Of a stretch of 64,000 bases of DNA, positions 1-8,539 are shown in pieces; position 1 is the stretch's first letter, and each line of letters opens with the position of its first letter. The DNA is from CAXTEJ01 sp964243295 (GTDB lineage Bacteria; Actinomycetota; Actinomycetes; Actinomycetales; Angustibacteraceae), in NCBI GenBank assembly GCA_964243295.1, contig CAXTEJ010000012.1:1-64000 (forward strand). The letters run 5' to 3'. The translations under genes were made by a program, and so were the position numbers. The notes under the pieces are model-generated. The model did not search any database. It saw nothing but the letters and a program-made list of their open reading frames with translations, and had not been told where the DNA came from.

Positions 1-446
1 TGCGCGACCTCGAGACGATCGAGATCGCGCTCACCGCGGCCGAGACCGGCCACCTGGTGATGGCCACGCTGCACACCCAGGACGCCGCGCAGACCATCGA
101 CCGCGTCATCGACGTCTTCCCGCCCGAGCAGCAGGCGCAGGTGCGGGTGCAGCTCGCCGGTGCCATCCAGGGCGTGGTCTGCCAGACCCTGTGCAAGACC
201 GCCGACGGCAAGGGCCGCGTCGTCGCCACCGAGGTCATGATGGCCACGCCCGCCATCCGCAACCTGGTGCGCGAGGGCAAGACCCACCAGATCTACTCCG
301 CCATGCAGGCGGGCGCCCAGCACGGCATGCACACCCTCGACCAGCACCTGGCCGAGCTCGTGCGCACCCGTGTGGTGACCTACGACGACGCCCTCGAGAA
401 GGCGCACCACGTCGAGGACTTCAACCGCCTGCTGGGCAGGATCTGA
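1..446 (+). CDS. pilT: Type IV pilus retraction ATPase PilT, C-terminal part (5' end outside window)
   Basis: Hexameric cytoplasmic motor that depolymerises the pilin fibre during twitching. The reading frame is open from base 3, so the gene enters the window from the left and only about the last 147 residues are visible. They include the His-box region (GHLVMATLHTQDA), the conserved ATPAIRNLVREGK segment that is diagnostic of PilT rather than PilB, and the GMHTLDQHL tail. The stop is 2 bases before pilC, so the two are surely co-transcribed. PilB is expected just upstream but is not in the window. Confidence 0.93.
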   Translation, partial: RDLETIEIALTAAETGHLVMATLHTQDAAQTIDRVIDVFPPEQQAQVRVQLAGAIQGVVCQTLCKTADGKGRVVATEVMMATPAIRNLVREGKTHQIYSAMQAGAQHGMHTLDQHLAELVRTRVVTYDDALEKAHHVEDFNRLLGRI

Positions 447-448
447 CG

Positions 449-1669
449 ATGGCGACGCTCACCTACGAGTACGCCGTCCGCGACCGCGCGGGCCAGCTGG
501 TCAAGGGCAAGCTGGACGCCGACAACCAGGCGCAGGTGCTGCAGAAGCTGCGCACCATGGGCTACGCCCCCGTCAGCATCACCGAGGCGAACGCCGGGAT
601 GCAGATGGAGATCAAGATCCCCGGCTTCGGCGACAAGGTGAAGCCCAAGGACCTCGCCATCATGGCCCGGCAGTTCGCCACCATGATCAACTCCGGCTTG
701 TCGCTGTTGCGCGCGCTCAGCATCCTCGCCGACCAGACCGAGTCCAAGAAGCTGCGGTCGACTCTCGCCGAGGTGCGCTCGGACGTCGAGGGCGGGCAGT
801 CGCTGTCGGGCTCGATGGCCCGGCACCCTCGCGTGTTCCCTCCGATCATGGTCAACATGACGCGCGCCGGCGAGATCGGCGGGTTTCTCGACAAGGTGCT
901 GCTGCAGCTGGCGGAGAACTTCGAGGCGGACGTGAAGCTGCGCTCGAAGGTCAAGAGCGCGATGACGTACCCCGTCGTCGTGTTCATCATGGCGATCCTG
1001 GCCGTGATCGGCATGCTCATCTTCATCGTGCCCATCTTCGCGGGCATGTTCGCCGACATGAACGCCAAGCTGCCGGCTCCGACGCGCGCTCTCGTGTTCC
1101 TCTCAGGGTTGCTCAAGACCGGTGGGCCAGTCCTGCTCGTGGCGTTCATCGGCGCCAGCGTCGGCTGGAGTCGGATCAAGCACGACGACCGGGTGCTGAA
1201 CGTGGTCGACCCCCTGAAGCTGAAGATGCCGGTGTTCGGCGGGCTGGTGCGCAAGATCGCGCTGTCTCGTTTCACCCGCAACCTCGGCACCATGCTCAAG
1301 TCCGGTGTGCCCATCCTGCAGGCCCTCGACATCGTGGCCGACACCAGCGGCAACAAGGTCATCGCCAAGGCCGTGCACGAGGTGCAGCAGAGCGTGCGGA
1401 GCGGCAACTCGCTCACCGGCCCCCTCGCCGAGCACGCCGTGTTCCCGGCCATGGTCGTGCAGATGATGGCCGTGGGGGAGGACACCGGAGCCCTCGACGA
1501 GATGCTCGGAAAGATCAGCGAGTTCTACGACCAGGAGGTCGAGGCGACCACCGAGGCGCTCACGTCACTCATCGAGCCGCTGATGATCGCGTTCCTCGGA
1601 GCGGTCGTCGGCTCGATGGTCGTGGCCATGTACATGCCGATCTTCGGCGTCATGAACCTGATCCAGTAG
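449..1669 (+). CDS. pilC: Type IV pilus inner-membrane platform protein PilC
   Basis: 406-residue polytopic membrane protein that couples PilB/PilT ATPase rotation to pilin insertion or removal. Two tandem T2SSF/GspF domains are visible. The first has the MARQFATMINSGLSLLRAL motif and the second has LSRFTRNLGTMLKSGVPILQAL. Hydrophobic segments lie around residues 170-195, in the middle (VLLVAFIGASVGW) and at the extreme C-terminus, the normal GspF layout. The ATG start gives the typical N-terminus with a YEY(A)VRDRAG motif. The frame is open further upstream, but the 449 start sits 2 bases after pilT and fits the family length of about 400. Confidence 0.95.
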   Translation: MATLTYEYAVRDRAGQLVKGKLDADNQAQVLQKLRTMGYAPVSITEANAGMQMEIKIPGFGDKVKPKDLAIMARQFATMINSGLSLLRALSILADQTESKKLRSTLAEVRSDVEGGQSLSGSMARHPRVFPPIMVNMTRAGEIGGFLDKVLLQLAENFEADVKLRSKVKSAMTYPVVVFIMAILAVIGMLIFIVPIFAGMFADMNAKLPAPTRALVFLSGLLKTGGPVLLVAFIGASVGWSRIKHDDRVLNVVDPLKLKMPVFGGLVRKIALSRFTRNLGTMLKSGVPILQALDIVADTSGNKVIAKAVHEVQQSVRSGNSLTGPLAEHAVFPAMVVQMMAVGEDTGALDEMLGKISEFYDQEVEATTEALTSLIEPLMIAFLGAVVGSMVVAMYMPIFGVMNLIQ

Positions 1670-1720
1670 GCAGGTCGAAAGTCGTTGCTGTGCAACGTGT
1701 TTCAACGTCAAGAGCGAACG

Positions 1721-1750
1721 AGGGCCCGGGCCACCGGGCCCTTGTTCTTG
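1721..1750 (+). terminator. Intrinsic terminator after pilC
   Basis: Perfect 9-bp inverted repeat AGGGCCCGG (1721-1729) / CCGGGCCCT (1734-1742) with a GCCA loop, followed by a T-rich run TGTTCTTGTCT. It separates the pilT-pilC unit from the major pilin gene. Confidence 0.75.
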
Positions 1751-1907
1751 TCTAGCAGACGTCGGCTCGACGCGCCGCAGGCCGCGAACTCGGCGTTGAT
1801 CAGGGCTCAAGTCGGCTCACTCGGAGCCGAAACATCACTTGTCAGCGTCGGAGGCCCCCCGCATGGGGACGTCACTCCACCACTCTCGTCTTGAAGGGAC
1901 GACCCCC

Positions 1908-2363
1908 ATGCTCGCTCGCATTCGCAAGTCAGCCGAGGACAAGGACAGCGGCTTCACGCTCATCGAGCTCCTCGTCGTCATGATCATCATCGGCATCCTC
2001 GCCGCGATCGCCATCCCGGTGTTCCTCAACCAGCGCAAGAAGGCCGTCGACTCGTCCATCAAGTCCGACCTGCGCACGGTGTCTCTCGCACTCGAGACGA
2101 TTGCCACCGACGGTCTGAACTTCGCCGCCGCTGGTCCGAACGCCGCTACGGCACCGACCCTCACCATCGGCACTGACGTCGTCAGGCTCTCCAGCGGCAA
2201 CGTCGTCCAGGTCACGGTGAACCCGCTCGGCACGAACTACTGCATCACGGGCTGGAACACCAAGGCCACGAGGTCGACTGCTACGAACCGGTGGGTCTGG
2301 CAGAGCTGGCTCGGTGGCCTTCAGCCGGCAAACATCACCGGGTGCCAAGCCATCCCTGCCTGA
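1908..2363 (+). CDS. pilA: Type IV major pilin PilA
   Basis: Main structural subunit of the pilus. The product is 151 residues with a short basic leader, a class III prepilin cleavage site between Gly and Phe (DSG/FTLIELLVVMIIIGILA), Glu5 of the mature protein, and a long hydrophobic N-terminal helix. Two Cys residues near the C-terminus (NYCITGW and ITGCQAI) are placed like the disulfide that closes the pilin D-region. The ATG at 1908 was chosen because AAGGGA lies 7 bases upstream. A start at 1839 would give an over-long leader. The gene stands alone between two hairpin terminators, which fits a subunit needed in far higher amounts than its neighbours. Confidence 0.94.
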   Translation: MLARIRKSAEDKDSGFTLIELLVVMIIIGILAAIAIPVFLNQRKKAVDSSIKSDLRTVSLALETIATDGLNFAAAGPNAATAPTLTIGTDVVRLSSGNVVQVTVNPLGTNYCITGWNTKATRSTATNRWVWQSWLGGLQPANITGCQAIPA

Positions 2364-2384
2364 TCCTCTTCTGAGGCAACACCT

Positions 2385-2417
2385 GGAAGGGCCGGCCACG
2401 ACGTGGCCGGCCCTTCC
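2385..2417 (+). terminator. Strong hairpin after pilA
   Basis: Perfect 15-bp stem (2385-2399 paired with 2403-2417) closed by a 3-base GAC loop. No T-run follows, but the GC-rich stem is strong enough to stop or stabilise the pilA transcript. Confidence 0.75.
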
Positions 2418-2530
2418 CGCTGCCCCTCCAGGTGCATTCGGCTGACGACGACCTCTATGCCTCAACCCGGCGTGCGATCGGTCCGACATTCGCGAAGGTA
2501 CCTGTCTCGGCCCCATCTCAAGGAGCGACC

Positions 2531-4294
2531 GTGGATCAGCAGCCGGAGCGTCCGCGCGACGACGGCTTCAGCCTCATGGAGGTCGTCGTCGCCGTCGTCC
2601 TCATGGCCGGGGTGCTGACCTCTGCCGCCGGGCTCATGATCCGCTCGACCCAGAACAACCGCGACCTGCAGGGCAAGCAGGCCGCCGTGGCCGTCGCACG
2701 CCAGGTCATGGAGAACGTGCGCGCGGTGTCCGCGACCTTCTCCGACGCCGTGCCCGCGACGCCGTCGACGGCCGCGGTGGCGAGCGCCAGCAGGCTGGTC
2801 GCCGGGCGCAGCCGGGGCGACGTCGTGGCGCAGTGGGCCGCCGCCGCCGCTGCCGGGATCGACGTCTCGCAGACCTACACCGGCTCGGGCGCCACGGCGT
2901 TCGACTCGCACGCGTACACACCGGGTCTCGCGGTGTCGGACCCCGACCCGGCGGTCGCCCCTGTCCAGCAGACCAGCGTCAACAACCAGACCTACACCGT
3001 CGACACCCTGATCGGCACGTGCGTGCGCCAGCGCACCGGTGACACGTGCGGTCGGTCGGCTTCGGGCGAGGAGCTCTTCCGCGTGGTGGTCCACGTGACG
3101 TGGTCGCCGTCGGGCGGCCGGCAGTGCGGCACCGGCGCCTGCTCCTACCAGCTGACCACCCTCGTCGACCCCACGATCCAGCCCACGTTCAACGTGCTGC
3201 GCAAGCCGGTGTGCGTGCCCGACCCCAGCCCCGGTGACCCCGCGATCACCACCCTCGCGGGTCAGCAGCGGGAGATCGTGGTGCTCGGCAACGACAGCGG
3301 GTACTTCCCGCTGTCGAACGCGGTCGAGCTGTCCGTCGCCCCAGCAAGCGGCAGCGTCGTCACCAACACCGACGCCACCGACTTCTTCTACACACCGAAC
3401 GCGGGCTTCAGCGGCCTGGACACCTTCACCTACGCCTGCATCGACGTGAACAACATGCGCTCCGACACGGCCGCCAAGGTCACCATCAAGGTGCTTCCGG
3501 TAGGTGTCACGGACGTCGTGCTCGCCAGGACCGCTGTGGCGCAGACGGTCTCGCCCCTGGTCAACGACAGGGGATCGTCGTTGGTGCTGACCTCCGTCGG
3601 CTCGCCCAGCCCCGGCGGCCCGAGCGTGTCGGTCGGCGGCTCGACCGTCACTCTGCAGTCGAACGTGCCGGGCACCTTCACCGTCCCTTATACGGGCAAG
3701 GACGCGGACAACCAGACCTACACCGGCAGCATCACGTTCAAGGTCACCACACCGCCCATCAAGGCCGTCGACGACTCGGCAACTGCCGTTCGCGGCCGTA
3801 GCACAGCCATCACGGTCACGAGCAACGACACGGTCTCGGACCTCACCCGGCTCACGGTCGGCTCCGTGACCAACGGCACCACCTCCGCCGCGGTGCTCAG
3901 CCCCACCTCGGGGCAGATCACCTACACACCATCGGCGCCCGGCAGCCAGACCATCGGCTACACGATCACCGACGTCCGCAACCAGACGGCGACGGCGCGG
4001 GCCATCATCACCGTGTACGGGGCGGTGGCGGACGGGGCCTCGGCCTCGGCCGGCGCGTCCGTCTCGCTGAACCTGTTGGCCAACGACGTGCTGCCCGCCG
4101 GGGCGAGCGTCACCTCATACGTGTCTCGGTCGAGCACAGCCACGGGCACCATGACGGGCAGCATCCTCAGCAACGGCAAGGGCACCGTGTCGTTCAGTCA
4201 GGCCGGCACCTACCTGCTCGACTACACGGTCACCTTCACCGCCTCCGGGGCGTCCACCACGGACGTGGGCACCCTGACGGTCGTGGTCTCGTGA
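2531..4294 (+). CDS. Minor prepilin with tandem Ig-like stalk domains
   Basis: 587-residue protein that begins with a prepilin signal (DDG/FSLMEVVVAVV, cleavage near residue 12), so it should be processed by PilD and enter the pilus as a minor pilin. After an N-terminal pilin-like part (to about residue 220, with several Cys) come about four repeats of bacterial Ig-like character. Each has a V-L-x-N-D type motif (VVLGNDSGYFPL, VSPLVNDRGSS, ITVTSNDTV, LNLLANDVLP), as in Big_9/cadherin-like domains of surface adhesins. The GTG start is preceded by AAGGAG 6 bases away. The stop overlaps the next gene by one base (TGATG). It is much longer than ordinary PilV/PilE pilins. The role as an extended adhesive stalk is inference. 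Confidence 0.8.
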   Translation: MDQQPERPRDDGFSLMEVVVAVVLMAGVLTSAAGLMIRSTQNNRDLQGKQAAVAVARQVMENVRAVSATFSDAVPATPSTAAVASASRLVAGRSRGDVVAQWAAAAAAGIDVSQTYTGSGATAFDSHAYTPGLAVSDPDPAVAPVQQTSVNNQTYTVDTLIGTCVRQRTGDTCGRSASGEELFRVVVHVTWSPSGGRQCGTGACSYQLTTLVDPTIQPTFNVLRKPVCVPDPSPGDPAITTLAGQQREIVVLGNDSGYFPLSNAVELSVAPASGSVVTNTDATDFFYTPNAGFSGLDTFTYACIDVNNMRSDTAAKVTIKVLPVGVTDVVLARTAVAQTVSPLVNDRGSSLVLTSVGSPSPGGPSVSVGGSTVTLQSNVPGTFTVPYTGKDADNQTYTGSITFKVTTPPIKAVDDSATAVRGRSTAITVTSNDTVSDLTRLTVGSVTNGTTSAAVLSPTSGQITYTPSAPGSQTIGYTITDVRNQTATARAIITVYGAVADGASASAGASVSLNLLANDVLPAGASVTSYVSRSSTATGTMTGSILSNGKGTVSFSQAGTYLLDYTVTFTASGASTTDVGTLTVVVS

Positions 4295-4962
4295 TGTGTG
4301 CGGTGAGCCGATGGCGCCGTCACCGTGGCCTTGATCGGGGCGACGACCGTGGGACGACCCTGATCGAGGTGATCGTGGCGATGTCGATCTTCTCGGTCAT
4401 CATCACCATCTTCGGCGTCGCCGTGACGCAGTGGACGCAGTCCATCGTGCGGGGCGACGCCATCGCCGACCAGACGAGTGCCGCGCGCACCGCCTTCGAC
4501 TTCCTCGACCGCCAGGTGCCGGCGGCGTCGGCCGTGAACTACCCGGTGCTCAGCGGCAGCAGCTGGTACCTGGAGTTCCGCACGGACGCCACGTCGCCCA
4601 GCACCTGCACCCAGTGGCGGCTCGACACCGACACGCAGCTGCTCCAGTGGCGCACCTGGCCCACCGACACCGGCGTCCTGGGCACGCCCACCGCCTGGCG
4701 CACGGCCGCGACCGGTGTCGTGAACTCCGTCGACCCGTCGCAGAAGCCCTTCTCGATGGACAAGGTCGACGCGCAGTACGCGCAGCAGCGACTGGACATG
4801 CGGCTGCGCCTGCAGCAGAGCACAGGCCCGGTCACGCAGTCCAACGCCACCTTCACCGCACGCAACACCTCGCCGACCACGCAGACCGACGCCGACGTGA
4901 ACAACGACGGCGTGAGCGACAACGAGGTCTGCACGGACATCTCAGGGACACGACGACCATGA
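4294..4962 (+). CDS. Minor prepilin, PilW/GspJ-like
   Basis: 222-residue protein with a basic leader and a class III prepilin motif variant (DRG/TTLIEVIVAMSIFSVI). Thr replaces the usual Phe at +1 but Glu5 is kept. The hydrophobic helix is followed by a mostly polar domain of unknown fold. It overlaps the preceding minor pilin by one base and the next gene by four (ATGA), so the three are translationally coupled and probably form one tip complex. Its position and size suggest the PilW/GspJ-type minor pilin, but no domain beyond the N-terminus could be recognised. Confidence 0.78.
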   Translation: MCAVSRWRRHRGLDRGDDRGTTLIEVIVAMSIFSVIITIFGVAVTQWTQSIVRGDAIADQTSAARTAFDFLDRQVPAASAVNYPVLSGSSWYLEFRTDATSPSTCTQWRLDTDTQLLQWRTWPTDTGVLGTPTAWRTAATGVVNSVDPSQKPFSMDKVDAQYAQQRLDMRLRLQQSTGPVTQSNATFTARNTSPTTQTDADVNNDGVSDNEVCTDISGTRRP

Positions 4963-6575
4963 GCACCTACTCGCGGCTGCGCGACCGAAACGACCGAGAC
5001 ACCGGCGACCAGGGTTCGGCCATGCTGCTGGTGATGCTCGCGATCATCGTCGTGGGATCCCTCAGCGTGCTCGCGCTCGGGACGGTGATCGGGCAGATGC
5101 AGCCGACCACGTTCCAGCGCAAGGCGCTCAGCACGATCAACGGCGCCGAGTCCGGCCTCGACGCGGGGTTGGCCGCCATTCGCAGCTCACTGTCCGAGCA
5201 GGGCGGTGTGACCCTCGGCGACCGCACGCTGCTGCCCTGCTGGACCGACCACCCGGGCAGCGGCGGCTCGGCGAACGGCGCCGACGTGCGCTTCCGGACG
5301 ACGATCCGCTACTACTCGGTCGACCCGGCCGATCAGACCGAGGCGTGGCGCAGCAGCAACGCCCTGTCGTGCGGCGCCTACGGCCCGCCCCTCACCCCCG
5401 GATACGCGCTGATCCAGTCCAAGGGTTCCATCGCGGGTGACGACGCCACGCAGGGGAACCGGTCGATGGAGACGCTCTACACCTTCAAGCGCACCGACAA
5501 GAACATCTCCGGCGGGCTCATCCGCACCCAGAACAACCTCTGCTACGCAGCCACCTCGGGCTCGCCGGTCGCCGGCAGCGGGGTCACCGTCCGCACCTGC
5601 GCGCCAGGGACGCCCGAGCAGCTGTGGGCCTACACGAGCGACTACCTGCTCCAGCTGACGTCGACGCAGACGGCGACCGCGGGCGTCTCCGGCATGTGCA
5701 TCAACGCAGCCCCGGGCTCGACGTCGGTCTCGACGGTCGACGTCACGATGCAGCCGTGCAACGCCAGCGCCAACGAGCAGCGGTGGGGTGTCAGTGACAG
5801 CCAGACCATGTTCGGCCACCTGACCGGCGTCTTCGGTTCCCCGACCAGCTCGAACAGCTGGTGCCTGAACCCGAGCCCGGACGCCGTGGGCGGTGTCTTG
5901 CGCGCGACGCAGTACGCCTGCCCCCAGGTGCTCCCGGAGCCGCAGGTCGGATCGGGTGGCGCGGGTACCGCGACCAGCAGCTTGACGGAGGTCTCCGACG
6001 TTCCGCTGCAGTGGGTGAACTACCGCGAGTTCGGTCGCTGCGTCGACATCACCAACTGGGTCACGAGCTCCGCCCCCTACCCTGACGGTCGCCCCTCGGA
6101 GATCTCCTACCCCTGCAAGCAGGACCCGCTGCGGACCTCGGTGGCGGAGGCGAAGACGGGATGGAACCAGGTCTTCACCTGGAACCCGACCACCGGCCGG
6201 TTCTGGGCCGACGTCCGGTCGAGCCCCGCCCCGTGGGACGGCAGCGGCGACAGGTACTGCATGCAGTCGCCCGCACCTGGTGCGACGACCGCCTACGTCT
6301 CGTTCTCCTCGCTGTGCCTGGCCGACAGCAGCTTCTCGTGGACGGTGCGCCGCGAGACCGGTGTCGACGCCACGCGCTACTCGATCATCGACGGCTACGG
6401 CCGCTGCCTCGCGGTCGGGCCTCCGAACATGGACTACCCGGTGTGGACAGGTCTGCAACCCTTCTCCGCGGTCATCGTGGCCGCCTGCAACGGCGGTGCT
6501 GCGCAGAAGTGGAACGCTCCACCCGGTATCGGTGAAGCGCCGACCAAGAACACGCAGGAGATCAAGGACCACTGA
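4959..6575 (+). CDS. PilX-like membrane-anchored protein with ricin-type lectin repeats
   Basis: 538 residues. The N-terminus (about 22-44) is a single hydrophobic helix after a short polar leader, as in PilX-type minor pilins, but with no clear Glu5 or G/F site. The rest is Cys- and Trp-rich. At least two stretches look like ricin-B beta-trefoils, with repeated Cys...Cys...Q-x-W units (NNLCYAATSG...EQLWAY, GMCINAAPG...NEQRWGV, GRCVDITNW, GRCLAVGPP...AQKWNAP). Such folds bind sugars. The gene closes the minor-pilin trio with an ATGA overlap. A carbohydrate-binding pilus tip or surface lectin is the likely role (inference). It could instead be a secreted protein retained by its anchor. Confidence 0.75.
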   Translation: MSTYSRLRDRNDRDTGDQGSAMLLVMLAIIVVGSLSVLALGTVIGQMQPTTFQRKALSTINGAESGLDAGLAAIRSSLSEQGGVTLGDRTLLPCWTDHPGSGGSANGADVRFRTTIRYYSVDPADQTEAWRSSNALSCGAYGPPLTPGYALIQSKGSIAGDDATQGNRSMETLYTFKRTDKNISGGLIRTQNNLCYAATSGSPVAGSGVTVRTCAPGTPEQLWAYTSDYLLQLTSTQTATAGVSGMCINAAPGSTSVSTVDVTMQPCNASANEQRWGVSDSQTMFGHLTGVFGSPTSSNSWCLNPSPDAVGGVLRATQYACPQVLPEPQVGSGGAGTATSSLTEVSDVPLQWVNYREFGRCVDITNWVTSSAPYPDGRPSEISYPCKQDPLRTSVAEAKTGWNQVFTWNPTTGRFWADVRSSPAPWDGSGDRYCMQSPAPGATTAYVSFSSLCLADSSFSWTVRRETGVDATRYSIIDGYGRCLAVGPPNMDYPVWTGLQPFSAVIVAACNGGAAQKWNAPPGIGEAPTKNTQEIKDH

Positions 6576-6599
6576 CGGCGGGCGGCGCGGGGAGAGCGG

Positions 6600-7391
6600 G
6601 TGGCTAGGTTGACCACCGTGCTGATCGCTGCCTGCTCCGTTCTCGGGCTGATCGTCGGATCCTTCCTCAACGTGGTGGTCTGGCGGGTGCCGCGGCGAGA
6701 GTCCGTCGTCCGGCCGGCGAGCCGGTGCCCGGCCTGCGGCCATGCCGTCCGGCCGCGCGACAACGTCCCCGTGGTGAGCTGGTTGCTGCTGCGCGGCCGA
6801 TGCCGTGACTGCGGCGCGCCGATCAGCAGGCGGTACCCGGCTGTCGAGCTCGCCACTGCGGGGGTGTTCGCGCTGCTGGCCTGGCGCATCGGGCTCGACG
6901 CGTCGCTGCCGGCGTTCCTGTACCTCGGCGCCATCGGCGTCGCGCTGACGCTCATCGACATCGACGTGCACCGACTGCCCGACGCGATCGTCCTGCCGTC
7001 GTACGGCGTCACCGCGGTCCTGCTGCTGCTGCCTGCGCTCCTCACCGGCCACGGGGACGACGCGCTCCGGGCGGTGCTCGGCGGGGCGGCGCTGTTCGGT
7101 TTCTACCTCCTGCTCGCGCTCGCCTACCCGGCGGGGATGGGCCTCGGCGACGTCAAGCTGGCCGGCGTGCTGGGCGCCTTCTCGGGGTTCATCGGCTGGG
7201 GCACGCTGCTGGTCGGCGGTTTCCTCGGTTTCCTGCTCGGTGGGCTGGTCGGGGGCGCGCTGATGCTCGTCGGGCGCGCGGGGCGCCGCAGCAAGATCCC
7301 GTTCGGGCCGTTCATGCTCGTCGGCGCCCTGCTCGCGATCCTGGTCGGGCAGCGGGTGTTCGAGGGGTACCTGCGTCTCATGGGGATCTAG
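6600..7391 (+). CDS. pilD: Prepilin peptidase / N-methyltransferase PilD
   Basis: Integral membrane aspartic protease that cleaves prepilin leaders and methylates the new N-terminus. The 263 residues show the N-terminal VGSFLNVVVWRVP motif, two zinc-ligand CxxC pairs (CPACGH and CRDCGA), and the two catalytic Asp regions (LIDIDVHRLPD and GMGLGDVKL). About seven hydrophobic segments follow. The GTG at 6600 has GGGGAGA upstream. An alternative is the GTG at 6618, which lies 7 bases after a -10-like TAGGTT and would be a leaderless start. All four prepilin-like products just upstream are its expected substrates. Confidence 0.94.
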   Translation: MARLTTVLIAACSVLGLIVGSFLNVVVWRVPRRESVVRPASRCPACGHAVRPRDNVPVVSWLLLRGRCRDCGAPISRRYPAVELATAGVFALLAWRIGLDASLPAFLYLGAIGVALTLIDIDVHRLPDAIVLPSYGVTAVLLLLPALLTGHGDDALRAVLGGAALFGFYLLLALAYPAGMGLGDVKLAGVLGAFSGFIGWGTLLVGGFLGFLLGGLVGGALMLVGRAGRRSKIPFGPFMLVGALLAILVGQRVFEGYLRLMGI

Positions 7392-7486
7392 CGCTCAAGT
7401 AGCCGAGCGGCTGCTCCGAAGGAGTGAAGGACACGGGCCCGGCCAGGGCCCCCATGCGGCAGGTGCCGCAGGGGAAGGGGTACCAG

Positions 7487-8539
7487 GTGGGCTCACGGAC
7501 CGCGATCGGTCTCGACATCGGCACCTCCGCCGTCCGAGCCGCCGAGCTGTCCTTCGGGAAGAGCGGTGTGACGCTCGAGCGGCTGGGGCAGGTGGCGCTC
7601 CCCGACGGGGCGGTGCGCGAGGGCGAGGTCGTCGACTCCCCTGCGGTCACCGCAGCGCTGCGCCAGCTCTGGTCGCGGACGGGCTTGTCGCACAAGAACG
7701 TCACCATGGGCGTGGCCAACCAGCGCGTCGTCGTGCGCAGCGTCGACCTGCCGTGGATGCCGCTCGCCGAGCTGCGGGGCTCCCTGCACCTGCAGGTGCA
7801 GGACCAGCTGCCGATGCCCGTCGAGGCCGCCGCGCTCGACTTCCAACCCCTGGAGGAGCTCACCGACGCCGCCGGCAACCGCCAGCTGCGCGGCCTGCTC
7901 GTCGCCGCCTCCCGCGAGATGGTCGCCACCAACGTCCGCGCCGTCGAGGCAGCAGGGCTGCGGGTGCGGTGCGTCGACCTCACCTCCTTCGCGGTGCTGC
8001 GGTCCATGGGCCGCACCGGTGTCGCCGAGTACGAGCTCGAGGCGCTGGTCGACATCGGCGCCAAGGTCACCAACATCGTCGTGCACAGCGGCGGCGTCCC
8101 GCGCTTCGTGCGCATCATGCTCATGGGCGGTCAGGACGTCACGGACGCCGTCGCCGACGAGCTGGGGCTCGGGCAGGCCGACGCCGAGCTGATGAAGCAG
8201 GACCTCCCGGCCCTCGCAGCCGACGGGCCGGGTGTGCGCGCCGGGCACGCCGTCGACCAGGTGTCGACGACGTTCGTCGACGAGGTGCGAGGTTCGCTCG
8301 AGTACTTCGCCACCTCCACCGGCACCGGTCAGGTCAGCCGCATCGTGCTCTCCGGCGGCGGGTCGCAGCTTCGTGGCCTCGCCGCGCGCATCACAGCCAC
8401 GACGGGGCTTCCCGTGCACGCGGGCAACCCGATGTCGGGGCTGCTGATGGGAAGGACGGGCCTGTCGGACCAGCAGCTGCACGCGGTGCAGCCGCTCGCG
8501 GCGGTGCCGGTGGGTCTCGCGATGGCGGTGGCCTCGTGA
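7487..8539 (+). CDS. pilM: Type IV pilus assembly actin-like ATPase PilM
   Basis: Cytoplasmic actin-fold protein that binds the N-terminus of PilN and links the motor to the alignment complex. It has an ATP-binding phosphate-1 motif near the N-terminus (AIGLDIGTSAVRAAEL), a second phosphate motif (EALVDIGAKVTNIVV) and an adenosine motif (RIVLSGGGSQLRGL). GTG at 7487 was preferred because GGGGAAGGGG lies 6 bases upstream and family members begin shortly before this Asp. In-frame starts at 7424 and 7454 would add 21 or 11 residues. Its stop overlaps pilN by four bases (GTGA). Confidence 0.92.
   Translation: MGSRTAIGLDIGTSAVRAAELSFGKSGVTLERLGQVALPDGAVREGEVVDSPAVTAALRQLWSRTGLSHKNVTMGVANQRVVVRSVDLPWMPLAELRGSLHLQVQDQLPMPVEAAALDFQPLEELTDAAGNRQLRGLLVAASREMVATNVRAVEAAGLRVRCVDLTSFAVLRSMGRTGVAEYELEALVDIGAKVTNIVVHSGGVPRFVRIMLMGGQDVTDAVADELGLGQADAELMKQDLPALAADGPGVRAGHAVDQVSTTFVDEVRGSLEYFATSTGTGQVSRIVLSGGGSQLRGLAARITATTGLPVHAGNPMSGLLMGRTGLSDQQLHAVQPLAAVPVGLAMAVAS

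Noticed and set aside
7424..7486. Earlier starts for pilM at 7424 and 7454
   Set aside because: The GGAG sequence touches the 7424 codon and no site precedes 7454. The 7487 GTG has a well-spaced GGGGAAGGGG and matches homologue length.
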